From Pseudomonas wayambapalatensis (GTDB lineage: Bacteria; Pseudomonadota; Gammaproteobacteria; Pseudomonadales; Pseudomonadaceae), in assembly GCA_014268975.2 (NCBI GenBank), contig CP077096.1:2517501-2581500 (forward strand): 64,000 nt of DNA. Reading direction: 5' to 3'. The notes beneath the pieces were generated by a model that worked only from the letters and a program-made list of their open reading frames with translations, made no database searches and was not told the DNA's origin. Shown here in pieces: positions 1 to 9,017 of this stretch. Every line of letters starts with the position of its first letter. Within the stretch, counting starts at the first letter, position 1. A program made the translations under genes and the position numbers.

Positions 1-3000
1 CGGTCAATTACGCCTGGATGGCAGCGAGCTGCTCGGCGACCTGCAACTGGCAGCTCACTGGACGACCGAAGGCCTGCGTATCGACGCCCTGCAATTGCAG
101 CGTGACGACCTGCACCTGAGCCTGCAGGGCAGCCTGCTGCCCCAGGGAGATTGGCCGCTTCAGGCCGATGCCACGCTGCAGTTGCCGGCAGTGGATGGTC
201 AGGCCTGGCAATTGGTGCTCAATGCCAAAGGCGACCTGCAGAAGACCTTGACCCTCGAGGGCACCAGCACGGGTTACCTTGAGGCTCAGATCGAGGGTGA
301 GCTGCAGGCGCTGGCCGATCACCTGCCCGCGACACTGCAGATCCGCGCGCAAGCGTTCCGTCCATCTGCCTCGTTACCTGATCCGCTGCAACTGAACCAG
401 GTCAACCTTCAGGCCAAGGGTGACCTGCTCAAGGGATACCTGCTCAAGGGCACGGCCAGCCTTCCGGCCGAGCAGGGGCCAATTGCCCTGGCCCTGAATG
501 GCAAGGTCGATGCCAAGGGTGCCCGGCTCGAGACACTGGATCTCACGGCCAGTGAGACACAGCGACTCGCGCTGCAGGCCAGTGCCGACTGGCAGCAAGG
601 GCTGACGGCCGATGCCAGGATCGACTGGCTCGACTTTCCCTGGCTGCGCCTGTACCCGATGGACGAAGCACCGCAAGTTACGCTCAAGCGTTTCAATGCC
701 CAGGTGCACTATCGTGACGGCACCTACAACGGTGATTTCAAGGGAGATCTCGATGGCCCGGCCGGTGCGTTCAGCCTGGCCAGTCCGTTCGCTGGCAACC
801 TGACCCAGGTGCGCCTGCCACAGCTGGCACTGCTTGCTGGCCAGGGCAAGGCGTCGGGAGCCGTGACGCTGGGCTTTGCCGACGCGATTACCTGGGATGT
901 CGATCTGCAATTGTCGGCGCTCGACCCAGCCTATTGGCTGGCGGAGCTGCCGGGCACTTTGGCAGGTCCCTTGCGCAGCAAGGGCGAATTGAAGAACGAG
1001 CGTCTGCAGCTCGAGGCCCAACTTGACCTCAAGGGGCGCCTGCGTGGTCAGCCGGCGGTGCTCAAGGCTGATGCCAAAGGTGCAGGTGAGGCGTGGACGC
1101 TCGGTGCGCTGGCGATCCAGTTGGGCGACAACCGGATCAACGGCAGTGGCAGCCTGCAGCAGCGCCTGGCCGGTCGCATCGACCTCGACCTGCCGCGCCT
1201 CGGCCAGCTCTGGCCGCGTTTGCAGGGGCAGGTCAAAGGCCGCCTCGACGTTGCTGGCACGCTGGCCGCGCCGCAGGGTGCCCTGAGTCTCCAGGGGCAA
1301 CAGCTGGCCCAGGCTGACAACCGCATACAGCGTCTGGATCTCGACGCACGCCTGGACAGCGCTCAGCGTGGGCTGATCACCCTCAAGGTGGGCAATATCC
1401 GCCTGGGCGAAACGGCCTTGGGCAATCTTGATGCCACGGGCAAAGGTGATATCCGTCAGCAGGCGCTGACAGTGGCGCTGAATGGACCCCAGCTCAAGCT
1501 CGACCTTGCACTGGATGGCACGCTCGGTAAAGGTGATTGGCGTGGCCGCCTGGCCAGCGGGCGTATCCAGGCGGGCGGTCAGGACTGGCAATTGCAAGCC
1601 CCCGCACGCCTGCAACGCCTGGCCAACGGCCAGCTCGACTTCGGTGCACATTGCTGGCGCTCTGGCGCTGCCAGCCTGTGTGGCGAGGATCAGCGCCTGG
1701 CGCCGGATCCACGCTTGCGCTACCACCTCAAGCAGTTCCCGATCGACAGCCTGGCCCAGTGGCTGCCGAAGGATTTCGCCTGGCAAGGCATGCTCAATGC
1801 CGACATCAACCTGGATATGCCGGCCAGCGGCCCCAAAGGCACGGTGCGCATCGACGCCAGCGGCGGCACGCTGCGGGTTCGCGATAGTGGGCGCTGGATC
1901 GATTTCCCCTACCAGACGTTGCGCCTGGACAGCACGCTGGCACCTCGCCGGGTAGACACGTCGCTGGCGTTTCGTGGCGACCGGTTGGGTGAGTTGAACC
2001 TGTCGACACGCATCGATCCCTTGGGCCGGGACAAACCGCTTTCTGGAGAGTTTCGCCTTTCCGGGCTGGATCTGTCGATCGCCCGGCCTTTCGTGCCAAT
2101 GGTCGAGCGCCTGGCTGGGCAACTCAACGGAGACGGGCGCTTGTCAGGTACCTTGCTGGCGCCACAGATCAACGGCAACCTGGTGCTTAGCGGCGGGCAT
2201 GTCAGTGGCGCCGAGTTGCCGGTCAGCCTGGAAGACCTGTCGCTGCGTGCGCTCGTCGCCGGGGAGCAGGTACGGATCAGCGGTGATTGGCGAAGTGGCG
2301 AGGTCGGTCGCGGACAATTGACCGGCGAGTTGGCCTGGGGGCAGGCGTTGGCTGTCGACTTGCGTTTGCAGGGCCAGCAACTTCCGGTCAACGTTGAACC
2401 CTATGCCGCTCTGGAGGTTGCGCCGGATCTCAACATTCGTCTGTCCGGCGACAAGCTGGCAGTGACCGGCAAGGTGCAGGTACCCAAGGGCAAGATCACC
2501 GTCCGCGAGCTGCCGCCTTCGACGGTGAAGGTCTCCGACGACACGGTAATTGTCGGCCACCAGACCGAAGAGGGCACGCCGCCGATGGCGGTCGCGATGG
2601 ACATCGATGTCGAAGTCGGTCGTGACAAGTTGTCGTTCAGCGGCTTCGGCCTGACCGCCAATCTGCTGGGTCATGTGCACATCGGTGACAACCTGGATAC
2701 GCGTGGTGAGCTGAGCCTGGCCGACGGTCGCTATCGGGCCTATGGCCAGCGCCTGACCATTCGCCGTGCGCGCCTGCTGTTCGCAGGCCCCCTCGATCAG
2801 CCATACCTGGACATCGAAGCGATTCGCAAGGTCGACGACGTCATCGCGGGTATTCGCCTGAGCGGCAGTGCCGAGCAGCCGACCACCCAAGTGTTCTCGG
2901 AGCCGGCCATGAGCCAGGAGCAGGCGTTGTCGTATCTCGTGCTGGGACGTCCCCTGGGCAACTCGGGCGAGGATAACAACATGCTGGCTGAAGCGGCCTT

Positions 3001-3277
3001 GGGCCTGGGCCTTGCCGGGAGCGCCGGGATTACCGGCAGCCTGGCCTCGAGCCTGGGGATCGATGATTTCCAACTCGATACCGAAGGTTCGGGCAACAAG
3101 ACCAACGTGGTGGCCAGCGGCAACCTGACCGAGCGCCTCAGCCTGCGTTATGGGGTCGGTGTGTTCGAGCCGGCCAACACCATTGCACTGCGGTACAAAC
3201 TGAGCAAGAAGGTCTATCTGGAGGCCGCCAGCGGGCTGGCGAGCTCGCTGGACATCTTCTACAAACGCGACTTCTGA
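1..3277 (+). CDS. tamB: TamB, translocation and assembly module inner-membrane subunit (5' end outside window)
   Basis: TamB is the large inner-membrane-anchored partner of the outer-membrane protein TamA. It spans the periplasm as a long beta-helical groove and is linked to autotransporter assembly and lipid transport. The reading frame is open from base 2, so the true start and signal anchor lie upstream; about 1090 residues are visible. The visible part is repetitive, with alternating LDL/LQL and DG/GNG turns, and ends in the conserved TamB C-terminal (DUF490) domain at about 2400-3277. That domain includes SYLVLGRP near 2935 and finishes with a beta-barrel-like LSLRYGVGVFEP segment and a terminal Phe. 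The last 19 bases overlap the 3' end of the convergent DUF2589 gene. Family assignment is secure. Confidence 0.93.
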   Translation, partial: GQLRLDGSELLGDLQLAAHWTTEGLRIDALQLQRDDLHLSLQGSLLPQGDWPLQADATLQLPAVDGQAWQLVLNAKGDLQKTLTLEGTSTGYLEAQIEGELQALADHLPATLQIRAQAFRPSASLPDPLQLNQVNLQAKGDLLKGYLLKGTASLPAEQGPIALALNGKVDAKGARLETLDLTASETQRLALQASADWQQGLTADARIDWLDFPWLRLYPMDEAPQVTLKRFNAQVHYRDGTYNGDFKGDLDGPAGAFSLASPFAGNLTQVRLPQLALLAGQGKASGAVTLGFADAITWDVDLQLSALDPAYWLAELPGTLAGPLRSKGELKNERLQLEAQLDLKGRLRGQPAVLKADAKGAGEAWTLGALAIQLGDNRINGSGSLQQRLAGRIDLDLPRLGQLWPRLQGQVKGRLDVAGTLAAPQGALSLQGQQLAQADNRIQRLDLDARLDSAQRGLITLKVGNIRLGETALGNLDATGKGDIRQQALTVALNGPQLKLDLALDGTLGKGDWRGRLASGRIQAGGQDWQLQAPARLQRLANGQLDFGAHCWRSGAASLCGEDQRLAPDPRLRYHLKQFPIDSLAQWLPKDFAWQGMLNADINLDMPASGPKGTVRIDASGGTLRVRDSGRWIDFPYQTLRLDSTLAPRRVDTSLAFRGDRLGELNLSTRIDPLGRDKPLSGEFRLSGLDLSIARPFVPMVERLAGQLNGDGRLSGTLLAPQINGNLVLSGGHVSGAELPVSLEDLSLRALVAGEQVRISGDWRSGEVGRGQLTGELAWGQALAVDLRLQGQQLPVNVEPYAALEVAPDLNIRLSGDKLAVTGKVQVPKGKITVRELPPSTVKVSDDTVIVGHQTEEGTPPMAVAMDIDVEVGRDKLSFSGFGLTANLLGHVHIGDNLDTRGELSLADGRYRAYGQRLTIRRARLLFAGPLDQPYLDIEAIRKVDDVIAGIRLSGSAEQPTTQVFSEPAMSQEQALSYLVLGRPLGNSGEDNNMLAEAALGLGLAGSAGITGSLASSLGIDDFQLDTEGSGNKTNVVASGNLTERLSLRYGVGVFEPANTIALRYKLSKKVYLEAASGLASSLDIFYKRDF

Positions 3278-3867
3278 CCCGCTCGGCGGACAGTGGCGGC
3301 TTCTATGAACTGGTTGCTGTCCGCGCCCGGCTCCGGGGTGGGTTTGGGCGGTGTGCGCAGAGGCAGGATCAGGTTGGTGTACTCCTCGATCAGCCGGTTG
3401 ATCGCTTCGGGCGGCTCGCAGGCCTGGAACTGCATGCGGATCTGTACTTCGTCGGGGTCGCGTCCTTCGCCACGGCGCGCCTGGGCGCCCACGGTGACTT
3501 TGAAGTGCGAGCACGAAGTGGTCTCGTTCGCCTGCTGCAGCACTTCCTGGCGGGCCTGTGCGTTCTTCACGTGAACCGACAGGTCGACCTGCATGCGCTC
3601 CAGGGCCAGGCCCTTGGCAGACACCAGGGCAATCAGTGGGATGCGCAGGGTGTGCGTGTCGTCCATCGCCACTTCGACCATCTTGGCACGCATCGGCATG
3701 CCGGGCTGCTCGGCGTCCACGTCGAAGAACTGATCGAAGAGTCTGAGGTACTGTTGGGCAATCAGAGTATTGGTTGCCGCGGCGGCTTCCTGGAGTCCGC
3801 GCGTGATGTCGCGCAGGTCGGTGGAAGTCATGGGCGTCGGTTGAGGGTGTTCGCAGGGCTGATCCAA
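3259..3867 (-). CDS. DUF2589-family protein, locus 1, second subunit
   Basis: This 202-residue protein has no signal peptide or membrane segment and is the last gene of a three-gene minus-strand operon. The pattern resembles DUF2589: an N-terminal helix (about 15-45), then a charged beta-rich core with RIPLIALV at about 75-82, and a C-terminal helix with RLIEEY. It is paralogous to the gene at 41055-41540, whose core reads VRVPLLSLV and whose tail reads MARLIHNL. The start is uncertain: TTG at 3867 has GGAG eight bases upstream, while ATG at 3831 has no Shine-Dalgarno but better matches the paralogue's length. The extra tail is rich in Pro, Lys and Arg. Function is unknown; the family often occurs as unequal pairs, as here. 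Confidence 0.75.
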   Translation of the reverse strand: MDQPCEHPQPTPMTSTDLRDITRGLQEAAAATNTLIAQQYLRLFDQFFDVDAEQPGMPMRAKMVEVAMDDTHTLRIPLIALVSAKGLALERMQVDLSVHVKNAQARQEVLQQANETTSCSHFKVTVGAQARRGEGRDPDEVQIRMQFQACEPPEAINRLIEEYTNLILPLRTPPKPTPEPGADSNQFIEAATVRRAGQKSRL

Positions 3868-3946
3868 TCATCGGTCTCCAGTGCTGATGCCGCAGGTGTC
3901 CGGGCGGAGACCTGCGGCAGGTGGGGACGGGGCACGGCGCTGGGCA

Positions 3947-4588
3947 TCATGGCGTTGCGGAGGGTTTCTCTGCGCCGGGCAGGGTGTCTTCGCTGGAGAT
4001 GTTGTCGGTACTGCGCAGTTCTGCGCTGGCGAGCACGGTAGGTTTGGTTGCGGCATCGGTGAGGAATTCCATCACGCGCATGAGGGCTTCCGGTGGTTCC
4101 TGGCGGCGCACGGTGGTGTTGAAGGCATAGCGCGCTCGGGTATCGGTCTTGCGGGTTTGTTCCGACTTGTGGCTTACACTGCCTTTCACATTCAGCTTGA
4201 AAGGTCCCCAACCGAGCGAGGCCTCCATGCTGCCTTCCATATCCTTGGCGGATCGATCCTCGGCCATCTGGTTGATGGTCATCTCGAACTCGATCTTGCC
4301 CTCGTCGATGGCAATGTTCGGGTGGGTGATGGCCGCCAGCAGCGGCACCTTCATGCTCTTGGCAACGACGCCTTTGTACTCACCATCCTCACCGACGACG
4401 GTTTCGTCGTAGTCGAACTGGATGGCGACTGCCTTGCCGTCCTGGATGCAGACATTCATGAGGAAGTCGGCGTATGACTTGCTCGCGGTGACCTGCGCCT
4501 GGACCATGGCCTGCAAGGGGCCGGCGATCATTCGGTCCATGGGCAGAGAGTTGATGACGGAGCCGATCAGGCTGCTGTCAATGGACAT
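3947..4588 (-). CDS. DUF2589-family protein, locus 1, first subunit
   Basis: This 213-residue soluble protein has no signal peptide. The ATG at 4588 is chosen because AAGGAG lies eight bases upstream and the paralogue at 41551 also begins MS; an ATG two codons earlier sits only two bases from that site. It shares with the 41551-42150 protein an N-terminal LPM..LI..PL..A..AQ helix, a VPLLA strand, and the block LGWGPF..(K)VxGSVxxxKxxTRxTD at about residues 130-160. It carries an added, poorly conserved C-terminal tail of roughly 30 residues rich in Ser, Glu and Pro. It is probably co-transcribed with the Mor-like gene upstream (36-base gap to the next coding region) and the second DUF2589 gene downstream. 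No biochemical role can be assigned from sequence. Confidence 0.8.
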   Translation of the reverse strand: MSIDSSLIGSVINSLPMDRMIAGPLQAMVQAQVTASKSYADFLMNVCIQDGKAVAIQFDYDETVVGEDGEYKGVVAKSMKVPLLAAITHPNIAIDEGKIEFEMTINQMAEDRSAKDMEGSMEASLGWGPFKLNVKGSVSHKSEQTRKTDTRARYAFNTTVRRQEPPEALMRVMEFLTDAATKPTVLASAELRSTDNISSEDTLPGAEKPSATP

Positions 4589-4630
4589 AGGCATTACTCC
4601 TTGGTGGGTGGTGACCGTTCAGGTCTGTTT

Positions 4631-5011
4631 TCAGTGGGGGTGATTGTCTTGGCGCCGGATGTTGCCAATCTGACGCAGGCTCAGTCCGTACTTGTCTGCG
4701 AGCAGGCTGCGCGACAGCCCGCTGGCGCTTTCTTTCTGAATTTGCAGATTGCGCAACTGGCGCTGGAAGTGATCGGCCTTGGGGATCTCCAGTGCGACAC
4801 CAGCGTAGCGCTTGATCAGTGCGTCCAGTGCTTCTGCCGGCAACAGCTCGGCCAGCCGTGTACGGTCCCGATGTTTGGGGATGTACTTGGGGCGGCCACC
4901 GTAGGCGCACGTCAGCCGGTAAGCATTTTCAAGGCCGACGCACTCGATCAGTGATTGCAGCGAATGGGGTAATAGAGTGACATCGATTGCAGTCAGATCT
5001 GGCAGTTCCAT
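4631..5011 (-). CDS. Mor/C-type (phage Mu middle-operon activator-like) transcriptional regulator
   Basis: This 126-residue DNA-binding protein is the first gene of the DUF2589 operon. The centre carries AYGGRPKYIPK at about 36-46, the glycine-rich strand typical of Mor-family dimerisation domains. The C-terminus has a helix-turn-helix, LADKYGLSLRQIGNIRRQ, at about 104-121. Mor of phage Mu activates middle transcription, and relatives are scattered in bacterial chromosomes. The start ATG has AAGGAA eight bases upstream. Its position directly ahead of two DUF2589 genes suggests it regulates that operon; no prophage structural genes lie nearby. Family assignment rests on motif pattern only. Confidence 0.72.
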   Translation of the reverse strand: MELPDLTAIDVTLLPHSLQSLIECVGLENAYRLTCAYGGRPKYIPKHRDRTRLAELLPAEALDALIKRYAGVALEIPKADHFQRQLRNLQIQKESASGLSRSLLADKYGLSLRQIGNIRRQDNHPH

Positions 5012-5242
5012 ATGCGATTTCCTTTTGTCTTTGAAGCCTGCACGGTTGGTGTGCAGAGATTCTCAGCCACCCCTCCCAGTCATTCCTAGGCGCCAAGTGG
5101 CCCATGCTTTGTAGTTTCAGTAGCGCGTCTCTTGCAGGCAGAGGCGAGCTTTTACGTAGGAAGTTGATCCATGATTTCGCTGTAGGTCTTGATCTATCTC
5201 GATCGAGTTTTTGGTTGTGCTCCAAGGGTGTGCCCACCCATT

Positions 5243-5704
5243 TCATTCACAGGGATAGGCTTTACGCAGGCTTACCACGCCCAGATAGTGCTGAGGGTTG
5301 TCTACCGCGCCGGCGGGCAGTGCGCGCCAGTCCACGTCCACGCACAGCGCTTCGAGCGCCTGGCCGCCGCGATAGCCGATGACTTGCGGGCTGAATACCC
5401 GGCGGTAGCGCGCATGGGTGCTGGCGAACGCCTCCACCTGCTGCGCCTGTGCCAGGGTCAACCTGGCCAGGACCGGCAGTTCCGAGGGTTGGAGGACGAA
5501 GTGCAACTGGCCTGGCTGCGCCTGCAGCAAGCCGCTGCCACGCACTTGCTGCCACAGTTGCTGCCACTGGTTGTTACTGCTGGTGGCTTCGAGGCGTGCG
5601 CCGAGTTCGAGCAGCTGTTCGCGGGGCAGGGTGCTGGTGTCAATGGCGTGGGCGAAGGTGAGCGGGACAACTATCAGGGTGCAAAGCAGGAAGGGTCTTG
5701 TCAT
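5243..5704 (-). CDS. Exported protein of unknown function
   Basis: The product is about 153 residues. The ATG at 5704 is chosen because it gives a clean Sec signal peptide (MTRPFLLCTLIVVPLTFAHA, cleavage after AHA); the frame stays open upstream without a better site. The mature part is Gln- and Leu-rich, with a lone Cys near residue 125 and another close to the C-terminus that could form a disulfide. No catalytic motif is recognised. It sits alone between the DUF2589 operon and a divergent small membrane-protein gene. A periplasmic location is likely; the function is unknown. Confidence 0.7.
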   Translation of the reverse strand: MTRPFLLCTLIVVPLTFAHAIDTSTLPREQLLELGARLEATSSNNQWQQLWQQVRGSGLLQAQPGQLHFVLQPSELPVLARLTLAQAQQVEAFASTHARYRRVFSPQVIGYRGGQALEALCVDVDWRALPAGAVDNPQHYLGVVSLRKAYPCE

Positions 5705-5853
5705 GGGTGCTCCAGGGCATGAGCCGGGCGTCCATGTTTTCAATCTTGAGCGGTGAAGCTCAGCAGGAAATGCATCGCACCTGGATTTGGCCATGTATCA
5801 TGTGGCCGGCTCGTGACGAGCTTTTTTGTCCCCGATGTTCCGAGGAATTGCCG

Positions 5854-6042
5854 ATGACACACATGCAGCGCTTCAAATATTCGATTCTCATCATCGCGGT
5901 GATGATGGGGGTGATGTTCGGCCTCAGCTATCTGCAGAAACAGGGCACGATCAGCGAGCAGACCTTCCAGTATTTGGCCATTGGTATCGCCGTGGTCGTC
6001 GTGGTGATCAACGGCATCATGCGGCGCAAGGTCAAGTCCTGA
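5854..6042 (+). CDS. Small two-helix membrane protein
   Basis: This 62-residue protein has two hydrophobic stretches, about residues 10-26 (YSILIIAVMMGVMFGLSYL) and 41-55 (YLAIGIAVVVVVINGIM). They are separated by a short polar loop, and the protein ends in the basic tail MRRKVKS. This predicts a small inner-membrane hairpin with basic ends in the cytoplasm. The ATG at 5854 is preceded by GAGGA. It is a monocistronic gene divergent from the exported-protein gene and convergent with the Fur-like gene. Function is unknown. Confidence 0.7.
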   Translation: MTHMQRFKYSILIIAVMMGVMFGLSYLQKQGTISEQTFQYLAIGIAVVVVVINGIMRRKVKS

Positions 6043-6077
6043 GACAGGCGAGCCGGCCGTCCTGGCCGGCCTGGGAT

Positions 6078-6452
6078 TCAGCGCAAGGCGTTCTGTTCCA
6101 GCACGGCGCGGGCTGCGGGCTGGAGGCTGTAGCACTTGTCATCGCCCAGCCTGATGACGCCCTCGGTGCAGAGTCGCTTGAGCACTTCGCGCACACTGAG
6201 GAATGACAGCGGGATATCCAGTTGCTCCAACTGCGCATGCACCCCGCGCACGCCGATGCTGCGCCCGCTGCGATCGGCCGAATGCAGCGCATCGATGACC
6301 TTCAGGCGGATCAGGCTGGTGCGCAGACCGTAGGCGCGCAGCAGCTCGCGGATCTGTTCGTTGCCGATCCGTTCCTGTGCGCCAGCGCTGTCTTGCGGCG
6401 TTGCACGGTCAGCGGTGCGCTGGCGCTGCGGCTGCAGTTGCGGGTTGTACAT
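6078..6452 (-). CDS. Fur-family-like winged-helix regulator without obvious metal site
   Basis: This 124-residue protein resembles the DNA-binding half of Fur/Zur regulators. It has RELLRAYGLRTSLIRLKVIDAL as the opening helices at about 39-60, then GVRGVHAQLEQ and LSFLSVREVLKRL as a winged helix, and CYSLQP near the end. The His-rich metal-binding and dimerisation domain of typical Fur proteins (HHDH-type motif) is absent and the protein ends soon after the wing. A metal-independent regulator or an anti-repressor-like fragment is therefore possible. The gene is divergent from pvdQ across about 200 bases, so local control is conceivable. The ATG at 6452 follows a GGAG-like site. Confidence 0.65.
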   Translation of the reverse strand: MYNPQLQPQRQRTADRATPQDSAGAQERIGNEQIRELLRAYGLRTSLIRLKVIDALHSADRSGRSIGVRGVHAQLEQLDIPLSFLSVREVLKRLCTEGVIRLGDDKCYSLQPAARAVLEQNALR

Positions 6453-6650
6453 GTGAATGCTCCTTTTCGTGGACTGTCCCGAAATCATGAGTACCTAACT
6501 ACTAGGACGAATGAGCGCGGGAAAACTGCAGTTCTTGCTGAAAAAAAACTGCCACGTCCTTTTCAAGACGTTCTCGCGCAGCGCAATACGTAAAATTTTC
6601 ATCCGGCCGCTCGTCTGATCGGGATGACCTCTCATTCCTCAGGAGTGCCC

Positions 6651-8966
6651 GTGATCACACTATCGCGTCCCTTGTCCTGCCTTGGCCTGGCCATCGTGCT
6701 CGCCACCGCTGCCGCCGGCGTGCAGGCGCGGGAAGTTGCCGGCGATGCTTCGGCGCAGATCCGTCGCACCAGCTTCGGTGTGCCGCACATCCTGGCCAGC
6801 GACGAGCGTGGCCTGGGTTATGGCATCGGCTACGCCTACGCCCAGGACAACCTGTGCCTGCTGGCTGGCGAAGTGCTTACGGTCAATGGTGAGCGGTCGA
6901 AGTATTTCGGTGTCGAAGGCAAGACGGTCGAGCAGCGCGACAACCTCGACAGCGACCTGTTCTTCACCTGGCTGAACGACAATGTGGCGGTCAACGGATT
7001 CCTCCAGGCGCAGTCGGCGTCAATTCGCGATCGTCTGGAGGGCTACGCTGCCGGCTACAACCGAGCGCTTGCCGAGCGCAAGGCCCAGGGGCTGCCGGTG
7101 GAATGCGGGGCGGGCGACTGGGTCAGGCCAATCACCAGCCTGGACCTGGTGAAGCTGACCCGCCGACTGCTGGCTGAAGGGGGCATCGGCCAGTTCGCCG
7201 AAGCGGTGGTCGCGGCGACGCCGCCGAGCCTTGCCATGCACAGGCCCAAGGCCGACTACAGCGTGGCCCTGGCGCGCCAGCAGGCGTTCGCCAGCGAGCG
7301 CGGCAGCAACGCCGTGGCCGTCGGTGCACAGCGTTCGGCCAATGGGCGCGGCTTGTTGCTTGCCAACCCGCACTTCCCTTGGGTGGGAGGCCTGCGGTTC
7401 TACCAGATGCAGTTGACCATTCCTGGGCAACTCGATGTCATGGGGGCGGCGCTGCCGGGGTTGCCCGTGATCAATATCGGCTTCAACCGCGACCTGGCCT
7501 GGACCCACACGGTCGACACCTCCAAGCACTTCACCCTCTACCGCCTGCAGCTCGATCCGAAGGATCCCACCCGCTACCTGCTTGATGGCCAGTCGCTGCC
7601 GCTCGAACAGCAGACCATCACTGTTGCGGTGAGGGGGGTAGATGGAACGCTCAGTCAGGTGCAGCGCCAGGTCCATGTCTCGAAGTTCGGACCTGTGGTG
7701 CAGTGGCCGGGGCGCCTGGACTGGGATAGCCACTATGCCTACAGCCTGCGCGATGCCAATCTCGATAACACGCGAGTGCTCGAGCAGTGGTACGGGATCA
7801 ACCGCGCCAAGGACATCGATGGCCTCAAGGCCTCGGTGGCTAAGCTGCAGGGTATTCCCTGGGTCAACACCCTGGCAGTGGATGCCGGTGGCCGTGCGCT
7901 GTACCTGAATCAGTCGGTGGTGCCGTATGTCGACAAGGCCCTGCTTGCCCAGTGCAGCGACCCGTCGCTGGCGGGGCCGTTGGTGGTCCTGGATGGTTCG
8001 CGCAGCGCATGCCAGTGGAAGATCGACGCCGATGCCGCACAACCTGGAATCTTTCCGGCGCGCCTGCAACCAAGCCTTGAACGCGGGGACTTCGTGCAGA
8101 ACTCCAACGACTCGGCCTGGCAGGTCAACCCGGCCCAGCCACTGACCGGCTTCTCGCCGCTGGTCAGCCGTGAAGACCAGCCCTTGGGCATGCGCACCCG
8201 CTTTGCCTTGCAGCGCCTGCAAGGCCGCGACAAGCTCGGTGTGCCGGAGCTGCAGCGAATGGTGATGGACGACGAGGTGTATCTGGCCAGTCAGGTGCTG
8301 CCAGAGCTGCTGGACTGGTGCAAAGGTGCCGAAAGCGAGCTGCAGACGCTGTGCGCGAGCCTCAAGGCCTGGAACGGCAAGGCCGGCACTGATAGCGGCA
8401 TGGGGCTTGTGCATTTTGCCAACATCATGGAGACGCTGGGCGACCAGCCACACATCTGGCGTGTGGCGTTCGATCCGGCCGATCCGCAGCACACGCCGCG
8501 CGGTCTTGCGGTAGAGCAAGCGGCAGTGCGCAAGCTGCTCCGCGAGGCGGCGCTGGCTTCGTTGGCGCAGGTTCAGGAAGGCGGCATGGTGCAAGAACAG
8601 CAGTGGGGGCAGGTCCAGCAGGCGCTGGACGGCACGCCGGTGCCTGGTGGCCCGCAGGAGCTGGGGATCTATAACGCCATGGTCAGTGTGCCTCATGGGG
8701 CAAGGAAGCGTCTGGTGGTCAGTGGTACCAGCTACCTGCAACTGGTCAGCTTCAACGAACAGGGGCCTCAGGCTCAGGGGCTGCTGGCGTTTTCACTGTC
8801 GAGCGAGTCGGCCTCGGTGCATGCCTTCGACCAGACGCGTGCCTTTGCTGCCGGGCAATTGGCGCCGTTTCCGTTTACCGAGGCGCAGATCACGTCCGAT
8901 CCTCAGTATCGCCAGTATGTCGTGCGCGAACGGGATGAGCAGGCGTTGGTCAGCACGGGAAAATAG
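6651..8966 (+). CDS. pvdQ: Acyl-homoserine-lactone acylase PvdQ (Ntn hydrolase)
   Basis: PvdQ is a periplasmic penicillin-acylase-family enzyme. It removes the fatty-acyl tail from pyoverdine precursors and also cleaves long-chain AHL signals. The GTG at 6651 is preferred (AGGAG five bases upstream) over ATG 6624, and gives a signal peptide ending in AAAGVQA. Landmarks are the alpha-chain (TSFGVPHI, GYAYAQDNLC), the autocleavage site ERG-SN with nucleophile Ser219, then LLANPHFPW, LPVINIGF, AWTHTVDTSKHFTLYR, and VQNSNDSAW in the beta-chain. The length of 771 residues fits the family. The gene is convergent with lpxH and shares a terminator hairpin with it. Confidence 0.93.
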   Translation: MITLSRPLSCLGLAIVLATAAAGVQAREVAGDASAQIRRTSFGVPHILASDERGLGYGIGYAYAQDNLCLLAGEVLTVNGERSKYFGVEGKTVEQRDNLDSDLFFTWLNDNVAVNGFLQAQSASIRDRLEGYAAGYNRALAERKAQGLPVECGAGDWVRPITSLDLVKLTRRLLAEGGIGQFAEAVVAATPPSLAMHRPKADYSVALARQQAFASERGSNAVAVGAQRSANGRGLLLANPHFPWVGGLRFYQMQLTIPGQLDVMGAALPGLPVINIGFNRDLAWTHTVDTSKHFTLYRLQLDPKDPTRYLLDGQSLPLEQQTITVAVRGVDGTLSQVQRQVHVSKFGPVVQWPGRLDWDSHYAYSLRDANLDNTRVLEQWYGINRAKDIDGLKASVAKLQGIPWVNTLAVDAGGRALYLNQSVVPYVDKALLAQCSDPSLAGPLVVLDGSRSACQWKIDADAAQPGIFPARLQPSLERGDFVQNSNDSAWQVNPAQPLTGFSPLVSREDQPLGMRTRFALQRLQGRDKLGVPELQRMVMDDEVYLASQVLPELLDWCKGAESELQTLCASLKAWNGKAGTDSGMGLVHFANIMETLGDQPHIWRVAFDPADPQHTPRGLAVEQAAVRKLLREAALASLAQVQEGGMVQEQQWGQVQQALDGTPVPGGPQELGIYNAMVSVPHGARKRLVVSGTSYLQLVSFNEQGPQAQGLLAFSLSSESASVHAFDQTRAFAAGQLAPFPFTEAQITSDPQYRQYVVRERDEQALVSTGK

Positions 8967-8977
8967 GCGGAATCAGT

Positions 8978-9009
8978 GGCCCTGCGGTGGCGCAAACCAC
9001 CTCAGGGCC
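8978..9009. terminator. Shared hairpin between convergent pvdQ and lpxH
   Basis: An inverted repeat has arms GGCCCTGCGGTGG (8978-8990) and CCACCTCAGGGCC (8997-9009), with one mismatch and a six-base loop. It lies between two convergent stop codons and probably serves both genes. No strong U-tract follows on either strand, so termination may be weak. Confidence 0.55.
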
Positions 9010-9017
9010 GCTGCACA

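Noticed and set aside
7020..8741. 573-codon minus frame opposite pvdQ
   Set aside because: Shadow of pvdQ with no recognisable domain.
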